Shown here in pieces: positions 22,901-35,100 of a stretch of 64,000 nucleotides of DNA; position 1 is the stretch's first letter, and each line of letters opens with the position of its first letter. The DNA comes from Nemania diffusa (Eukaryota; Ascomycota; Sordariomycetes; Xylariales; Xylariaceae), in NCBI GenBank assembly GCA_038501195.1, contig JBBPUQ010000002.1, forward strand, positions 3,534,001-3,598,000, given 5' to 3'. Under the pieces are notes generated by a model, which had not been told where the DNA came from, did no database searches, and saw only the letters and a list, made by a program, of their open reading frames with translations. The position numbers and the translations under genes were made by a program.

Positions 22901-24816
22901 TTTGTGCATCTTCAGCATTGGCAGCCCATTTTGCCAGCCAGTTGACAGGAGACTCGGTGGTGAAAGAACCTGAGCTTGCTGCCTCCTTAACTTCCTTGAC
23001 AAATCGCAGACGGCGTTCCTTTCGCGCAAGCAATGAGCCGAAGCCAAACTCAGGACTTGCTGCTATGGTAGATGAAATACCTGCGTTCTTCGAGTGAAGA
23101 GCATTTGCCACGAAAACCCTCTGGCCGAAGAGTTGATCGAGAATTTTAGTGTATGCCGTCTCTAATTTTGGCTGTTCTAAAGTATTGGTTTGGATACGCT
23201 CATGACGTTCCGTCTGGCCTATTTCGAGGTTTTGCAGAGGCTTATCTAAGCTCAAGTTTTGGAAAATCCCCTTGAGTGCCTGACCAATGGTATCCGGAGC
23301 TATGTAGCCTAACTGATGACCAACAATGGTATCTACGCCACCTCCCGGGCTGCTCTTAACCGACGTCAAGACATCGATTAGCAATGGCCCCCATTTTGTG
23401 GTTTTCCGCGAGACTTGTTCGAGGACAGCGAGACGTTGCACCGACTTTGGAATGATGTCAAGAAGCTTAGCTCCTAACCACGGCCTATATAAGCGAGCTG
23501 TGATCATACCAGCCTTTGCGTAAACATCCGTGGGCTTTGCACTATCTAGTGCTTCTGCGAATAACCCGGCGTCGGATCCGAAGACAAATATGGCCTTCTC
23601 GGCTGTAGATGGCCCCGACCACTCGAAAGCATGGTAATCTCTGCCAGTTGAGTCTCGGAGCTGCGTCCAGATTGACACCACATATTGATATATATCTTCT
23701 GATGTAACCTGCGGCGCGGATGGTTCTATCGTGGTCGCTTCTGACATGCTCGGCGATACGCTTTCGCTTTGCTGGCTAGACTTCTCAGATACTTCGGAAG
23801 AGGCTATTTTCGAGGTGGCACTTAAGATGGCGGATTCAGTCAAGTTGGCGCTGCCTGGCGTGACCTGGGTCTCTGGCCGCACCGAGGCTACGGCAACTCG
23901 CCCGTCGTCTGCATAAATACCAGGGCTTGCTACCGAACTAGACTGGTAGCGACGAACATCATCGAGGTTCAGTATCTGGCCCACTAAGCCTGAGTCCTCA
24001 GCGGGGATGGGCTTATCGAGGCTGGAGGAACTCGGATCAAAGAAATGAATTACACCCTTGCCTGACCGAATGGCGAGCGCGTGCGCGGTTGTCGCCATAT
24101 CTTGAGCCTCCTGGAGAGACTCGGACTGGAGAAAAGTCCATCCCGAATTTCGGATAGCAGTGATGGCGGAATAGTCTGGGAACTGGCTGGGTGAGAGCGA
24201 GACATGAAGAACCACCGGATAGTTGGCAAGCTTATAGAGATGGGCGATGGATGGGAGAAGGATGGCGGAAGTGGTAGTCACAGAGGTGAGACGACCTGAA
24301 CGAGCGGGAGCGAAAACGGAGAGCAGAGGGTCGTTATTATATCTGATAGATTGTATCTGTTGCCAATCAGCTTAAGAGTTTAAGGTTATGGTTGTACTTA
24401 TGCGGCTCGCAAACTCACTTCCGGAATTGCGCCCTCAGCTTGAGAAACTAGGCCAGGGTCTTTCCTGGCGGCATATCTCTTCAGATGAGAAGAATAGGCA
24501 GAATCTTGTCCTTGCGCCGGCTGTACAGAGACAATGACATCACTGGCTAGGTATGCGATCCTAGCCACTATAAAGAGAGGACAGGATCAGTTATACTATC
24601 ATCAATGAAGGTGTTGATTTACTACGACAGTGTGATGCGCCAGCAATCCGCGGGGTATTTTTCACCACTTTATCCACATACCATGATGATAGGACGTAAA
24701 GAGCGTGGGGTGTATAACTTACCAGCCTCTTCAGGCGTGCGAATCTGGATATTGTTGCTCGCCATTGTGTTATTGGCAGCAGAAGATGAGTCTGCCCTGC
24801 CAAAGAGAAACGACAT
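19911..24816 (-). CDS. MET5: Sulfite reductase (NADPH) beta subunit
   Basis: Hemoprotein subunit of assimilatory sulfite reductase, reducing sulfite to sulfide for cysteine and methionine synthesis; partner of the MET10 flavoprotein. Exons: 24816-24723, 24567-24419, 24356-19989 and 19940-19911, 1546 residues in total. The start is the ATG at 24816 (MSFLFGRADSSS), not the GTG at 24281 that opens the long frame. Introns of 155 and 62 bp join EEAV to ARIAYLASD and GAIPE to IQSIRYNNDPLLSVF. A 48-bp intron near the end restores the acidic terminus DNVAEEESDEE. Domains: an N-terminal pyruvate-ferredoxin-oxidoreductase-like region, a flavodoxin-like domain from about residue 805 (ILFASDNGNGQ), then sulfite reductase halves. 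The siroheme/4Fe-4S cysteines are intact: CVAFPTCGLA (about 1405) and GCPNGCARP (about 1445). It shares a divergent intergenic region with ribose-5-phosphate isomerase. Confidence 0.95.
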
Positions 24817-26090
24817 GGTGAGGGCAATTAAGAAAAAAAAAGAACCGCTTTGCAGCTACGATTAATGAGAAAATCACGGGTCGGCCACCGCCCACTGACG
24901 ATTGCTAGTAATTTTTACCATGTGGACATGTACGCTGCTGAACGATGGCGACATATGATCCAAACCCCGATTCGGGGCATTTTGGAGACTTGGGGCCGTT
25001 GAAAACGCCCCGCTATGGCGGTTAGTCTCATAATAGCGTTTGAATTTTGCGGGAGACAGGGCTCAACATGTAGTTTTGGACTATTTTGCAGGCTGTACCA
25101 CGATCACGCCATCGCTTGCAGCCTCAACACGCACCAATCACCACTTCCGCTTTGTCAGAGAGCCTCCCGATCGCCTGTGAGCTTTGCCCCAGACACGCCA
25201 GGCAAATAAGAGGGACCGGGAGTCGGAGGGGTCGAACAGATTGCATCAGAGCCGCTTCACCCTCGATCTAGCACCCGAGAGCCGCGAGTCAAGTATATGC
25301 TTCAAACATCGTCTTACATAGCCGGTGGTGCGCTAACGATTGGGGGCTTCGGTATATAATTCCGCTAGACAGATTTACCTATTATGAGGGGGAACGTGTG
25401 AGTGGTGGTGTAAAAATGACTCGGCATCGGAGAGGGAAAATCTAGAAGACATGGAAGGGAATGGAGGGGTCCTTAGGTACGGAGTATTGCACCCTGGTAG
25501 TCTGTACAGTACTCTGCCCAATTCCGCCGACAGCCGCAGCAGTTGACTCCGACCGCTACCAGCTCTTTCCAGGTAGGTCCTCTGAGCGAGGGACAAGTAG
25601 GTACCTATTGTACGCATACATACTACATGACCGTAGAGATTATAGACTTATTCAACATGTCATAATCTACGAAATTAACCCAAATTAATGAATAGAACTG
25701 TTGAATAAATCTGTCCACAAACATACCAGTAACAATAGGGACATTATAGTGCTGCGTACCTGATTAGGCACTACTTAGCGTACCTAGTAGATATGTTAGC
25801 TGACTCATCACTCCCTTACGAGCTTCCCGCGCATCAAGCGTGGACGTCATGCATGGTGCCCCGCGGTCGGTCTTGAACATTGGGGGGTCACCTTCCAGCA
25901 TGCTACATAGGTATACGCTGTAGCAGACATCCAGTGAAACAAGCAAAGCTAGGACCGGTCAATTATCTAAACCTCGAAGACCAATTGGTACCTGTATAAT
26001 GAATATGAATATTTGAAAGCCAATAGTAAGCCACAGTAGATCCTATCTCTGAAATTCATTTGTGTTCATGAACGCGTCTCGGCAGCTTTC
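24817..26090. other. Divergent promoter region (sulfite reductase / ribose-5-phosphate isomerase)
   Basis: About 1.27 kb between two divergent genes. The half near the sulfite reductase is GC-balanced (about 24870-25330); the other half is AT-rich with TAGGTA runs near 25471-25480, 25571-25606 and 25757-25792. The short open frames here carry no recognisable domain. No gene seen. Confidence 0.5.
24945..24954 (+). promoter_or_regulatory. Candidate CYS3/Met4-type bZIP site
   Basis: ATGGCGACAT matches nine of ten positions of the sulfur-regulatory CYS3 consensus ATGRYRYCAT. It lies about 130 bp upstream of the sulfite reductase start codon, a reasonable position for sulfur-limitation control. 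A 9/10 match to a degenerate 10-mer can occur by chance, so this is only suggestive. Confidence 0.25.
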
Positions 26091-27200
26091 ATGAAGCTAC
26101 CTGCCCAAGCTTTTACAACAGCGCCGCCAATCCCCCTGAGATCCAGCAGATATCTTGAGGCATTTAGGTGTATCGACCGCTTACTGTCAGCGCGCCGTCA
26201 ACTGACGACCACCGCCCTCCCGAGTCCCAGCCGCCCTGCGCAACCCCGCATACCACGGCGGCTTCTCCAATCCAACCACCAACACCACCACCAACGCCGC
26301 AAACCCGCCCCCCTCACTCGACCTGTCCCACGACGCACAATGGCAACAAAGGGCGCCGTCGACGCGGACCTCATCGAGGCCGCGAAGCGCGCGGCGTGCC
26401 AGCAGGCCGTCAAGGACAACTTCTCGCCGAGCTTCAAGTACGTGGGGATCGGCAGCGGGAGCACGGTGGCGTACGTGGTGGAGGCCATCGCGGCGCTGGG
26501 CCCGGCCGTGTCGGCGGGCATGAAGTTCGTGCCCACGGGCGCCGGCTCGACGCGCCTCATCCGCGACGCCGGGCTGACCGTCCTGCAGGTCCCCGAGCTG
26601 CTCGCCGAGGTCGGCTTCGCCGGCCGCCCCGGCGCGAGCCGCCAGCACCTCGACATCTACTTCGACGGCGCCGACGAGGTCGACGCCGAGCTCAACTGCA
26701 TCAAGGGCGGCGGCGCCTGCCTCTTCCAGGAGAAGGTCGTCTCGCGCCTCTCCAAGAAGTTCATCTGCGTCGCCGACTCGCGCAAGAAGGCGGACCGCCT
26801 GCTTAGCAAGTGGGCTTACGTCCCCGTCGAGGTGTCGCCCATAGCTGCCGAGCTTGTGCGCCAGGCTCTCATCGATCTTGGGAGCAAGGACCCTGTCGTC
26901 CGGCTCGCCCCGTCTACATCTACCTACCTTATCACTGATAATCATAACTACCTAATCGATGCACCATTCCCGACGCTGCTGTTGAATAGCCAGGCGGAGC
27001 TCATCGATCCCGCAAACGGCCTTTGGACACCTGATGCATTGGCAGCCAAGATCCGTGGTATATTAGGTGTTTTAGAGGTAGGGATTTTCTCTGGCCTGAC
27101 GGGTCCACAGGCCACAGCGGCTGGTCCGGATGTAGAGGGTGTCAAGCCGGTCAAAATCTACTTTGGAAGGGCAGATGGGGGGTTCGAGACTCTGGAATGA
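26091..27200 (+). CDS. RKI1: Ribose-5-phosphate isomerase A
   Basis: Interconverts ribose 5-phosphate and ribulose 5-phosphate in the non-oxidative pentose phosphate pathway. Intron-free. The conserved enzyme begins at an internal ATG at 26340 (MATKGAVDADLIEAAKRAAC), in a good initiation context (CACAATGGC), giving a 286-residue protein. The frame is open from the ATG at 26091, which adds 83 residues rich in Arg, Pro and Ser with few acidic residues, so a longer and possibly mitochondrial form is conceivable. Family motifs: GIGSGSTV (phosphate-binding loop), the TGAGSTR segment, DIYFDGADEVD (catalytic Asp region), IKGGGACLFQEK (catalytic Glu and Lys) and VADSRK. Codons from 26340 to about 26810 end almost entirely in G or C, then return to normal usage in the same gene, producing long spurious antisense frames. 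Confidence 0.93.
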   Translation: MKLPAQAFTTAPPIPLRSSRYLEAFRCIDRLLSARRQLTTTALPSPSRPAQPRIPRRLLQSNHQHHHQRRKPAPLTRPVPRRTMATKGAVDADLIEAAKRAACQQAVKDNFSPSFKYVGIGSGSTVAYVVEAIAALGPAVSAGMKFVPTGAGSTRLIRDAGLTVLQVPELLAEVGFAGRPGASRQHLDIYFDGADEVDAELNCIKGGGACLFQEKVVSRLSKKFICVADSRKKADRLLSKWAYVPVEVSPIAAELVRQALIDLGSKDPVVRLAPSTSTYLITDNHNYLIDAPFPTLLLNSQAELIDPANGLWTPDALAAKIRGILGVLEVGIFSGLTGPQATAAGPDVEGVKPVKIYFGRADGGFETLE

Positions 27201-27606
27201 GATCCAGCCACTTAGAATAGCAATTAGAACGTTTGGGCTGTTGGTGATAAAAGGGGCGACGACGTGATAGCAGAGATATTCCCACCACTTCGCAAATGGC
27301 ATAGAGCGGATAATACAACTCGTAATATTCAACAATAATCAAATTCGTCTAGCGTATGCATCATGTCCCTGCCGAAAGTTTGCGGTCAAGAAGCAGAGTA
27401 TTACATATACTAAAAAGGTCATATTGGTAAGCGCTGTCTCTGACCATCTCATTCTTCTCTTCGCGTATAATAGGTAGAACGCGGCCTCGTAATATACAGC
27501 ATGTTCGTTAATCAGTTCGCTATGCTCTTAATAATTTTGTACGGCTATGTCTGGCCGTTCCAGCCTCTTACGCTAGACAACAGAGTTGCTGTACAGGATA
27601 GGGCTA
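27201..27606. other. Convergent intergenic spacer
   Basis: About 400 bp between the 3' ends of two convergent genes. AT-rich, no coding signal. Confidence 0.5.
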
Positions 27607-28569
<963 letters not shown>

Positions 28570-30228
28570 CTTCGGTACTGGTGTTGTCGGCAAGACCTGA
28601 TGGTGAGCGTAGTTTAAAGGTAGACTCGAAGAATCGGTTTGCCTCGGTAGCGGGACGAATGCGTTGGTTGGTATGAAGAACAATGGGTGGTGTCACGGGG
28701 AAAGGGGGTCAGGTCTGTCTATCGTTCGTTGTTCAAAAGGTAGTGCTTCGGCCTTTATTAAGTACAGTACATCGGTAAGCGGGCCACTGAGGTGCTTTGG
28801 AAGGAAAAGCAGAAGCTTGATGGATTGATATAGTAAAGTTAGAGGAGAGGTGTCTGAATAGAGGGCCTGTTAAAGTAACTTCTTACTGTTCAAAAGTAGG
28901 TGAACTAAGTATTTGGCACATGCAACCAATATCTACCTAAGTTACTAAGTGCTGTAAATGGGAGATGCACTTAATAGGAGTGGGCCTACCACGTACCATG
29001 TAGGTAGGTTAGGTTAGGGAGCTGCCTGCACCTAAGAGCTGGACCCGATTGAACAAATCAGGAATACAACGCCCAATTAGGTACGTCAATACCACCTGGG
29101 CAACCGTAAATGCAAGATGGCCAATTGAAAGGAACCATTTTCGAGGTAAACCGGATTTGCTTAATTAGAGAGCTTTACACGTTAATTCATAATAATTGAT
29201 CCAACGATACGCATATAATGCCTTTAGATCTTTACAGCCTATGCTGAATAATGCAATTAAAGACTTTTTTATTGATACTACTAAGAAGTACTCATTAGTA
29301 TAGGTTTTATTATAGCTAATGTTATGCCAGTCAATTGTTTATCTAAAGTTTTCGATGTAATAACTTCTGAATACCTACAAGCAGTGAATTACTCTAGCGG
29401 CATGGGACCGAGCGCGACTTGCCGCCACCGCTGAACCGTGGAAGCTCGTTGTAGACATAGCCGTAGGTCATGGACGTTGATGATTGCGGTTGCTGACGTA
29501 TAGAAAACGGAGTTAGAGCCTACCAGTAAATATCTCTTTTCAACTTTATCTGCCACCGCTTACAGCGCGGCGCCAACGACGGCTAGAGAAAAGAGGTCGC
29601 TTTTTAAAAACCTCGTCGTTAAACCAAGAACGGGTTGCTATAAATTTCGACAACGGGCTGCAAAAAACAGCAAAAAGAAGACAAGAACGCGAGGCCTAAA
29701 TCAAGATAGCTCGCTCGTGCAGCATTAGCAACTCTGCCGCCCCTCCTTTTCTAGCCAACAAGTCTAGCTACGCCGTTGCAAGAGCCGGAGGCGAAAAGGG
29801 GGGTAGGTTGAAGCTATTTTCTAAGATGCATATCGGAATTGTAGCCCTCAAATATAGGTGTGAGAACACACATAGAAAAATTTTCCTTTGTAATGAAAAC
29901 TTTCTATTATATTTAATAAAGAAAATCTGCACATAATTGGGATCGTAAAACTTGTATAGGTAGGGCTGTATAAGTTACTACCTAAGGTTAGGTCGGTATC
30001 TGATAAGACTACCCCGGAATAATACATTTCTTATTGGACAGATTATATGAATTGCTCCACCTGCATCTTGCATGCTCGAAAATTTCAGTGCTAACTCTAC
30101 GCCCCACCAAGCTGTCTGCAACAATCTTAGACTGTTGGTCTTACCGTTACAATTCAAAGCAATTAGTTGAAAAAAAAAAAGTGTTGTTCGGCTTCTTATT
30201 CCTTTCGAGTACACAACAGTCTTTCAAA
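28570..30228. other. Divergent intergenic region with an AT-rich core
   Basis: About 1.66 kb between the Rab6 gene and NOP53. The middle (about 29150-29390) is very AT-rich. It is followed by a more GC-rich island (about 29400-29800) with a short minus-strand frame (about 29393-29505) and degenerate basic-residue-coding stretches that may be transposon relics. No gene I can support. Confidence 0.45.
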
Positions 30229-31600
30229 ATGCCAGCGATACACCCGCGAACAGCCTCGACGGAGGCGCCTGCAACCTACAAGCAACCGTCGAGGAAAGGC
30301 AAGAAGGCTTGGAGGAAAAATGTCGACATCACTGAAGTGACTAAAGGTCTGGATGAGCTAAACGAGGAGCTGATTAGGGGGTTGGTGCTCCCCTATCCTG
30401 TTCATCACTTGGAAGTGAAAGGAACTAACGGGGAAATACAGTGGTGTCATAGCTGAACGGCCCTCCGACGAGCTCTTCACCCTCGATACCGTCGGTGACG
30501 CGTCGATACCTAAAAAATTCCCTAAACATACTTCAAAACCGCTAAAGGCAGATGAGATTATTGCCGCTCGTAATTCGGTTATTCCAGCTGTCTCTATGCG
30601 GAAACGGCCTGGGGACAAGGCATCCGATGGAATTATACCCACCAAGCGAGCCAGGCGGGAATACGTCACAGTCAAGGAGCTCTCACGCTTGCGTAAAGTT
30701 GCAGATGGTCACCATGAGTCAACAGTAGAAATTACAGATGCCTCATACGACCCATGGGCTGTTGTGCCAGAGCCAACCACATTAGACGTTGTGAAGGATA
30801 CGCGAGATGAAAAGAAGAAGCCCCCGAAGTCTCTCCCACAGAAGCCTATATCTCTCCTCGCAAATGGCAAAACGATACCCGCAGTACCAAAACCCGCGGG
30901 TGGTTACAGTTACAACCCTAAGTTTGAGGATTATGAGGCTCGGTATACTGAGGAGTGCAATAAGGTGGTCGAATCGGAGAAGAAGCGTATAGCCGAAGAG
31001 GAAGCAGAAAGAGTCAAAGCTGAAGCCGCTGCTCGGTCGGCAGCCGAAGCGGAAGCAGCCGAAGCTCGAGCAGAGCTTTCTGAGTGGGACGAAGACTCAG
31101 AGTGGGAGGGATTCCAGAGTGGGGGCGAAGAATTACGCCAAACGGTCAAGAAGCAAAAGCGCAAAACGAAGGCCGATAGGAACAGAATCCAGAGACGCAA
31201 GGACGAGGAGCGGCGTCTTAAGCATGAAGCTAAGACTAAGCTCCGTAAGGGACAGTTAGAACAGATCAAGCAGATCGCACGGGAGGTAGCGGAGCGTGAC
31301 CAGGCGCTCGCACTTGCTAGAGCCGAAGAGAGCGACAGTAGTATGGCCAGCAATGATGAGGTGCTCAGGCGAAAGCAGCTTGGGAAATTGAAGCTACCCG
31401 AAAAGGATCTAGAGATGGTACTTCCTGACGAGTTGCAAGATTCATTGCGGCTATTGAAACCGGAAGGGAATCTACTCAAAGACCGTTATCGGAGCTTGCT
31501 AGTCAGGGGCAGGATGGAGAGCCGAAGAAAAATACCTTTCAAGAAACAAGCCAGGACAACGGTCACGGAGAAGTGGTCATACAAGGACTTCACCATCTAG
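30229..31600 (+). CDS. NOP53: Ribosome biogenesis protein Nop53
   Basis: Nucleolar 60S-subunit assembly factor of the Nop53/GLTSCR2 family; in yeast it recruits the Mtr4 helicase and exosome for ITS2 processing. Exons 30229-30380 and 30442-31600, 436 residues. The 61-bp intron has a GTTGGT donor and a TACAG acceptor. Splicing joins ELIRG to GVIAERPSDELFTLDT, a conserved family segment. The N-terminus has the basic KQPSRKGKKAWRKNVD motif, and the ATG at 30229 has an AAAATG context. The centre includes YNPKFEDYEARYTEE and long Glu/Ala/Lys-rich coiled-coil segments, a KKQKRKTK patch likely acting in nucleolar targeting, and the conserved C-terminus (LQDSLRLLKPEGNLLKDRYRSL). Divergent from the Rab6 gene. 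Confidence 0.93.
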
Positions 31601-32431
31601 TCTATCTAGTCGAGCTAATACAGGTAGATCCGGGACAGAAAATAGTACCATATATCCAGCCATTAATCTACGCAGAATCACGTGCTTGTTTTGCATGCTT
31701 ATACCCGGAGCTATTGCCCAACGGCCAGGACGTGATCCCAACCGACCGACATAAAGCCGGATGTGCTAGGTAAAATCGACTCTGGTAAGTTTCCAGGTCT
31801 ACTCAGTATGTACAGTATGTATGTACGTGGCGGAACTCCCGGCGAAAAAAATCTGACATACATATTCTGAAGGTGAATAATGAATAGCGTACGTACCTAG
31901 GTAGGTATTCCATTTGCCACCGACTGGATTGAGGCAACGTTGAATGAAACGCGAAATTACGACAGCTTAAAAAAAGATGGAGGATTCCTTTTCAATGGTG
32001 CACTTCTTGAATATTCAAAGCCTACTCAGAAAGAGGACGGATATGATATCTTGACTTTTACGTATAAAGGTACCAACCAATCCAAAGACGAGGCGGAACT
32101 TCTAGGTCGCATACTAGCTGCTAACACATCCAGTGGAACTCAGTGATGTCATTTGGTTACTTACATGATGTGCCCCGTACCTTTCTATAGCGCACCCGAG
32201 ACAGCTATTTAGATAAGGGATCCGAAACACAGCAGGTAAGTCTATTACCTCTCTTCTAGTTGGTATTCTCATGATGCCCGACTTTCGTAATCGACTAAAA
32301 CATATCCCTAGCTTGAGAACAACCTGCCCCAACCTCACCAACCGAAGTCACTCGCTTGCGATCTTGCGATTTGACGATCGGACCTGCAAAGAGAGCGCGA
32401 GGGCGCGAGAGAGCGAGCAACGCGAGCGACT
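31601..32431. other. Intergenic spacer
   Basis: Spacer between NOP53 and the NADH dehydrogenase gene, both on the plus strand. It contains GTACCTAGGTAGGTA near 31894-31908, an orphan open frame listed separately (31901-32146), and the NADH dehydrogenase 5' leader with GCGCGAGAGAGCGAG repeats just before its ATG. Confidence 0.45.
31901..32146 (+). other. Orphan coding-like frame without an ATG
   Basis: An 81-codon frame opens directly after a TAG inside CCTAG|GTAGG and ends with TGA at 32146. Its composition looks like a real globular C-terminus (DWIEATLNETRNYDSL, FLFNGALLEY, YDILTFTYKG, then AELLGRILAANT), but it has no in-frame ATG. It could be the last exon of an unrecognised gene, using CCTAG as acceptor, or a gene relic. 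I do not recognise the family. Confidence 0.3.
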
Positions 32432-34584
32432 ATGCCAACACAACCAGGCGCTGTTGTAGGCCTGGTCCTCCAGGTCGCTAGAACAACAAGCCGTCCCAGT
32501 GCTTCCAAAGGCGCATTGGCACTCGCATCCGCCTCCCTCAGAACATTTCCCAAGCCTAACATTTCGCACAACCGCCATTTCGGAAGCTTATTGCGCCCAC
32601 CGTCACCCATCTACCGCCTCAAACACCGACGGGAGCAATTGCGGTTCCCTCTAACTCAATTCACTCGCGCCTTTTCTGGCCGACCTCTCCCCCAGCGACG
32701 ATCCGCCTTTCTCAACTTCGCCTACCGTAGTGCCGCAATCCTCGGTACTGGGGTTGGGTTTGTTTCTGCGCTATTTGTAGCGTTCTTCTTGTACGACTCA
32801 ACTACGTACAAAGAGTCTGTGACCTTCGGCGACTGTCATGTGTCTGAAGCAGCCCTAAACCCGCCGCGAGGAGGCCCAAAGCACCTACCTATCATCGAGG
32901 CCTTTCTCGACGACGACGAGAGCGAGCAGGCCCAGGAGAAGAAACACAAGCCACGGCTAGTCATATTAGGCAGCGGCTGGGGAAGTGTTGCTCTCCTAAA
33001 GCAGCTCAATCCAGATGACTATCATGTTACTGTCATCAGTCCGAAGAACTACTTTCTATTTACGCCTATGCTGCCGTCCGCCACTGTTGGCACGTTGGAA
33101 TTCCGAAGTCTGGTTGAGCCAATACGAAGGGTCTTGTCCCGAGTCCATGGCCACTACCTTCGGGGTACCGCCGAAGATGTCGAATTCTCTCACAAGCTAG
33201 TCGAAGTCTCGCAGATTGATTCCCAAGGAAAAGAGGTCCGATTTTATGTTCCCTATGACAAACTAGTCATTGGGGTAGGATCCATCACCAACCCCCATGG
33301 CGTCAAAGGTCTGGAGAACTGCCATTTTTTGAAAGACATTAACGATGCTAGAAGGATTCGGAACCAGGTTATGAGGAACGTAGAACTAGCTTGCCTGCCT
33401 ACCACCACGGATGCTGAACGCAGACGCTTGCTCTCGTTTGTGGTGAGCGGCGGTGGTCCCACTGGTGTTGAGTTTGCTGCTGAACTTTTCGATCTCTTGA
33501 ACGAGGATTTGACTAAGAGTTTCCCTCGGCTGCTACGAAACGAAATTTCGGTTCACATCATCCAGAGCCGCTCCCACATTCTAAACACGTATGACGAAGC
33601 ACTTTCAAAGTACGCCGAAGAACGCTTCGCGCGAGATCAAGTAGAAATTCTCACAAATTCTCGAGTCAAAGAAGTTAAAGCCGACAAAATCATTTTCACA
33701 CAGAAAGCCGAGGACGGCTCAGTGGTCACAAAAGAGCTCCCAATGGGCTTCTGTTTGTGGTCTACCGGTGTAGCACAGGCGGAGCTCTGCCAGCGTATTG
33801 CCGCAAAGCTTGGTCCTACCCAGAATAATCGGCACGCCCTGGAGACAGATACTCATCTTCGACTAAACGGAACACCTCTTGGAGATGTGTACGCTATTGG
33901 GGATTGCGCAACAGTGCAGAACAACAGCGCAGACAACATTATATCGTTTCTTCGGGGGCTTGCTTTCAAGCACGGCAAGGATCCGGAAACGCTCGAACTC
34001 AGTTTTAGCGAGTGGCGCAACGTAGCGAACGCCGTCAAGCGGAAATTCCCACAGGCTGTATCCCATCTTAGGCGGCTTGACAAACTCTTTGAAGCATTCG
34101 ACAAGGATCAGTCCGGCACTTTAGACTTCGGCGAGCTCCGGGAGTTACTGAAGCAGATAGATAGCAAGCTGACTTCGCTCCCGGCCACTGCCCAGCGTGC
34201 AAACCAGCAGGGAGTTTATCTTGGTCACAAATTCAACAAGTTAGCTCAGTGTGCGCCTGGGTTGACTAGAAATGATATTAGAGACGGCGATGTGGACGCG
34301 GCTTGCTACAAAGCTTTCGAATACCACCACCTAGGCAGTCTAGCGTACATCGGAAACTCAGCTATCTTCGATCTTGGTAACGGGTGGGGTTTTACAGGTG
34401 GTGTCTGGGCTGTGTATGCATGGAGAAGTGCATATTTTGCTCAGAGCGTCGGCCTGAGGACGAAATTCCTCATGATGATGGACTGGCTGAAGAGAGGTCT
34501 TTTTGGAAGAGGTAAGTGCACTTTACTCTCGATATTCAAGAATTCACCACTAACTATTTGACACCAGACCTAGTAAGCCTCTAG
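32432..34584 (+). CDS. External alternative NADH dehydrogenase with EF-hand
   Basis: Type II NADH:ubiquinone oxidoreductase of the mitochondrial inner membrane, oxidising cytosolic NADH without proton pumping; the EF-hand subgroup is calcium-regulated (as in Neurospora NDE1). Exons 32432-34511 and 34568-34584, 698 residues. The 56-bp intron lies five codons before the stop, replacing a read-through tail with RDLVSL. The N-terminus is Arg/Ser-rich (mitochondrial presequence), then one hydrophobic segment (AAILGTGVGFVSALFVAFFLY). The FAD site is LVILGSGWGS (about residue 175), the NADH site FVVSGGGPTGVEF (about 335), and YAIGDCA closes the FAD fold. One canonical EF-hand loop, DKDQSGTLDFGE, sits near residue 557, inside the C-terminal half. 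The terminal segment HLGSLAYIGNSAIFDL is typical membrane-anchoring sequence. Confidence 0.95.
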
Positions 34585-35100
34585 ACTAAGAATAAACCAA
34601 GAATCAGTTCTTGCGGCGCTAGAACTCGCATAAAGAAGCATAATTGTATAGCAACAGCGGGATTAGACATGTGATATATCTAGATGCTAAAAATATTTAA
34701 TAGTGTTAAGATAATCGGACTACTTCTTAATAGGTTGAGGCAATCATTATCTTGTCCTGCTTGGAGGCATTTGACGGTCACCTCACATTGGACTAGATAA
34801 CTCTCTTCTAATCCGGTCGGAAATAAATATGATTTCGCCTTGAATCGACCAGGATTATCTATGTCTTTTCTGCTGGCCTATCCTGTCGGATGATATCGTG
34901 CTTGTTTTATTGTACGCACCTAGCCTAGGCTCTGTTATATGACTCTTGTTAAAACTAACTAAGATGTCTGTCGACACTAAGCTTTGTTTCCCTAGTTAAA
35001 CACGCAAGCGTAACTAAACGTATGTTGACAATATGTGTACAGCAAAGAGGCCTCCGTAGCCTATTGCAGGAACAGCAATAACATACCTAGCAAATATAAA
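34585..35100. other. Convergent intergenic spacer
   Basis: About 500 bp of AT-rich DNA between the 3' ends of the NADH dehydrogenase and nitrate reductase genes. No gene seen. Confidence 0.5.

Noticed and set aside
24281..24283. Apparent start of the sulfite reductase frame
   Set aside because: The codon is GTG and the family N-terminus continues upstream through two introns to the ATG at 24816.
26187..26945. Long antisense frame (252 codons) opposite ribose-5-phosphate isomerase
   Set aside because: Explained by extreme GC3 on the coding strand, which removes stops from the reverse frames; composition is Arg/Ala/Gly/Asp-rich and meaningless. Same for 26198-26656 and 26168-26806.
29390..29800. 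GC-richer island with a short minus-strand frame and Lys/Arg-rich fragments, possible transposon relic
   Set aside because: No terminal repeats, no recognisable transposase or reverse transcriptase motif; too little to call.
30931..31479. Ser/Leu-rich 182-codon antisense frame opposite NOP53
   Set aside because: Mirror of a Glu/Lys/Ala-rich coiled coil; no independent coding signal.
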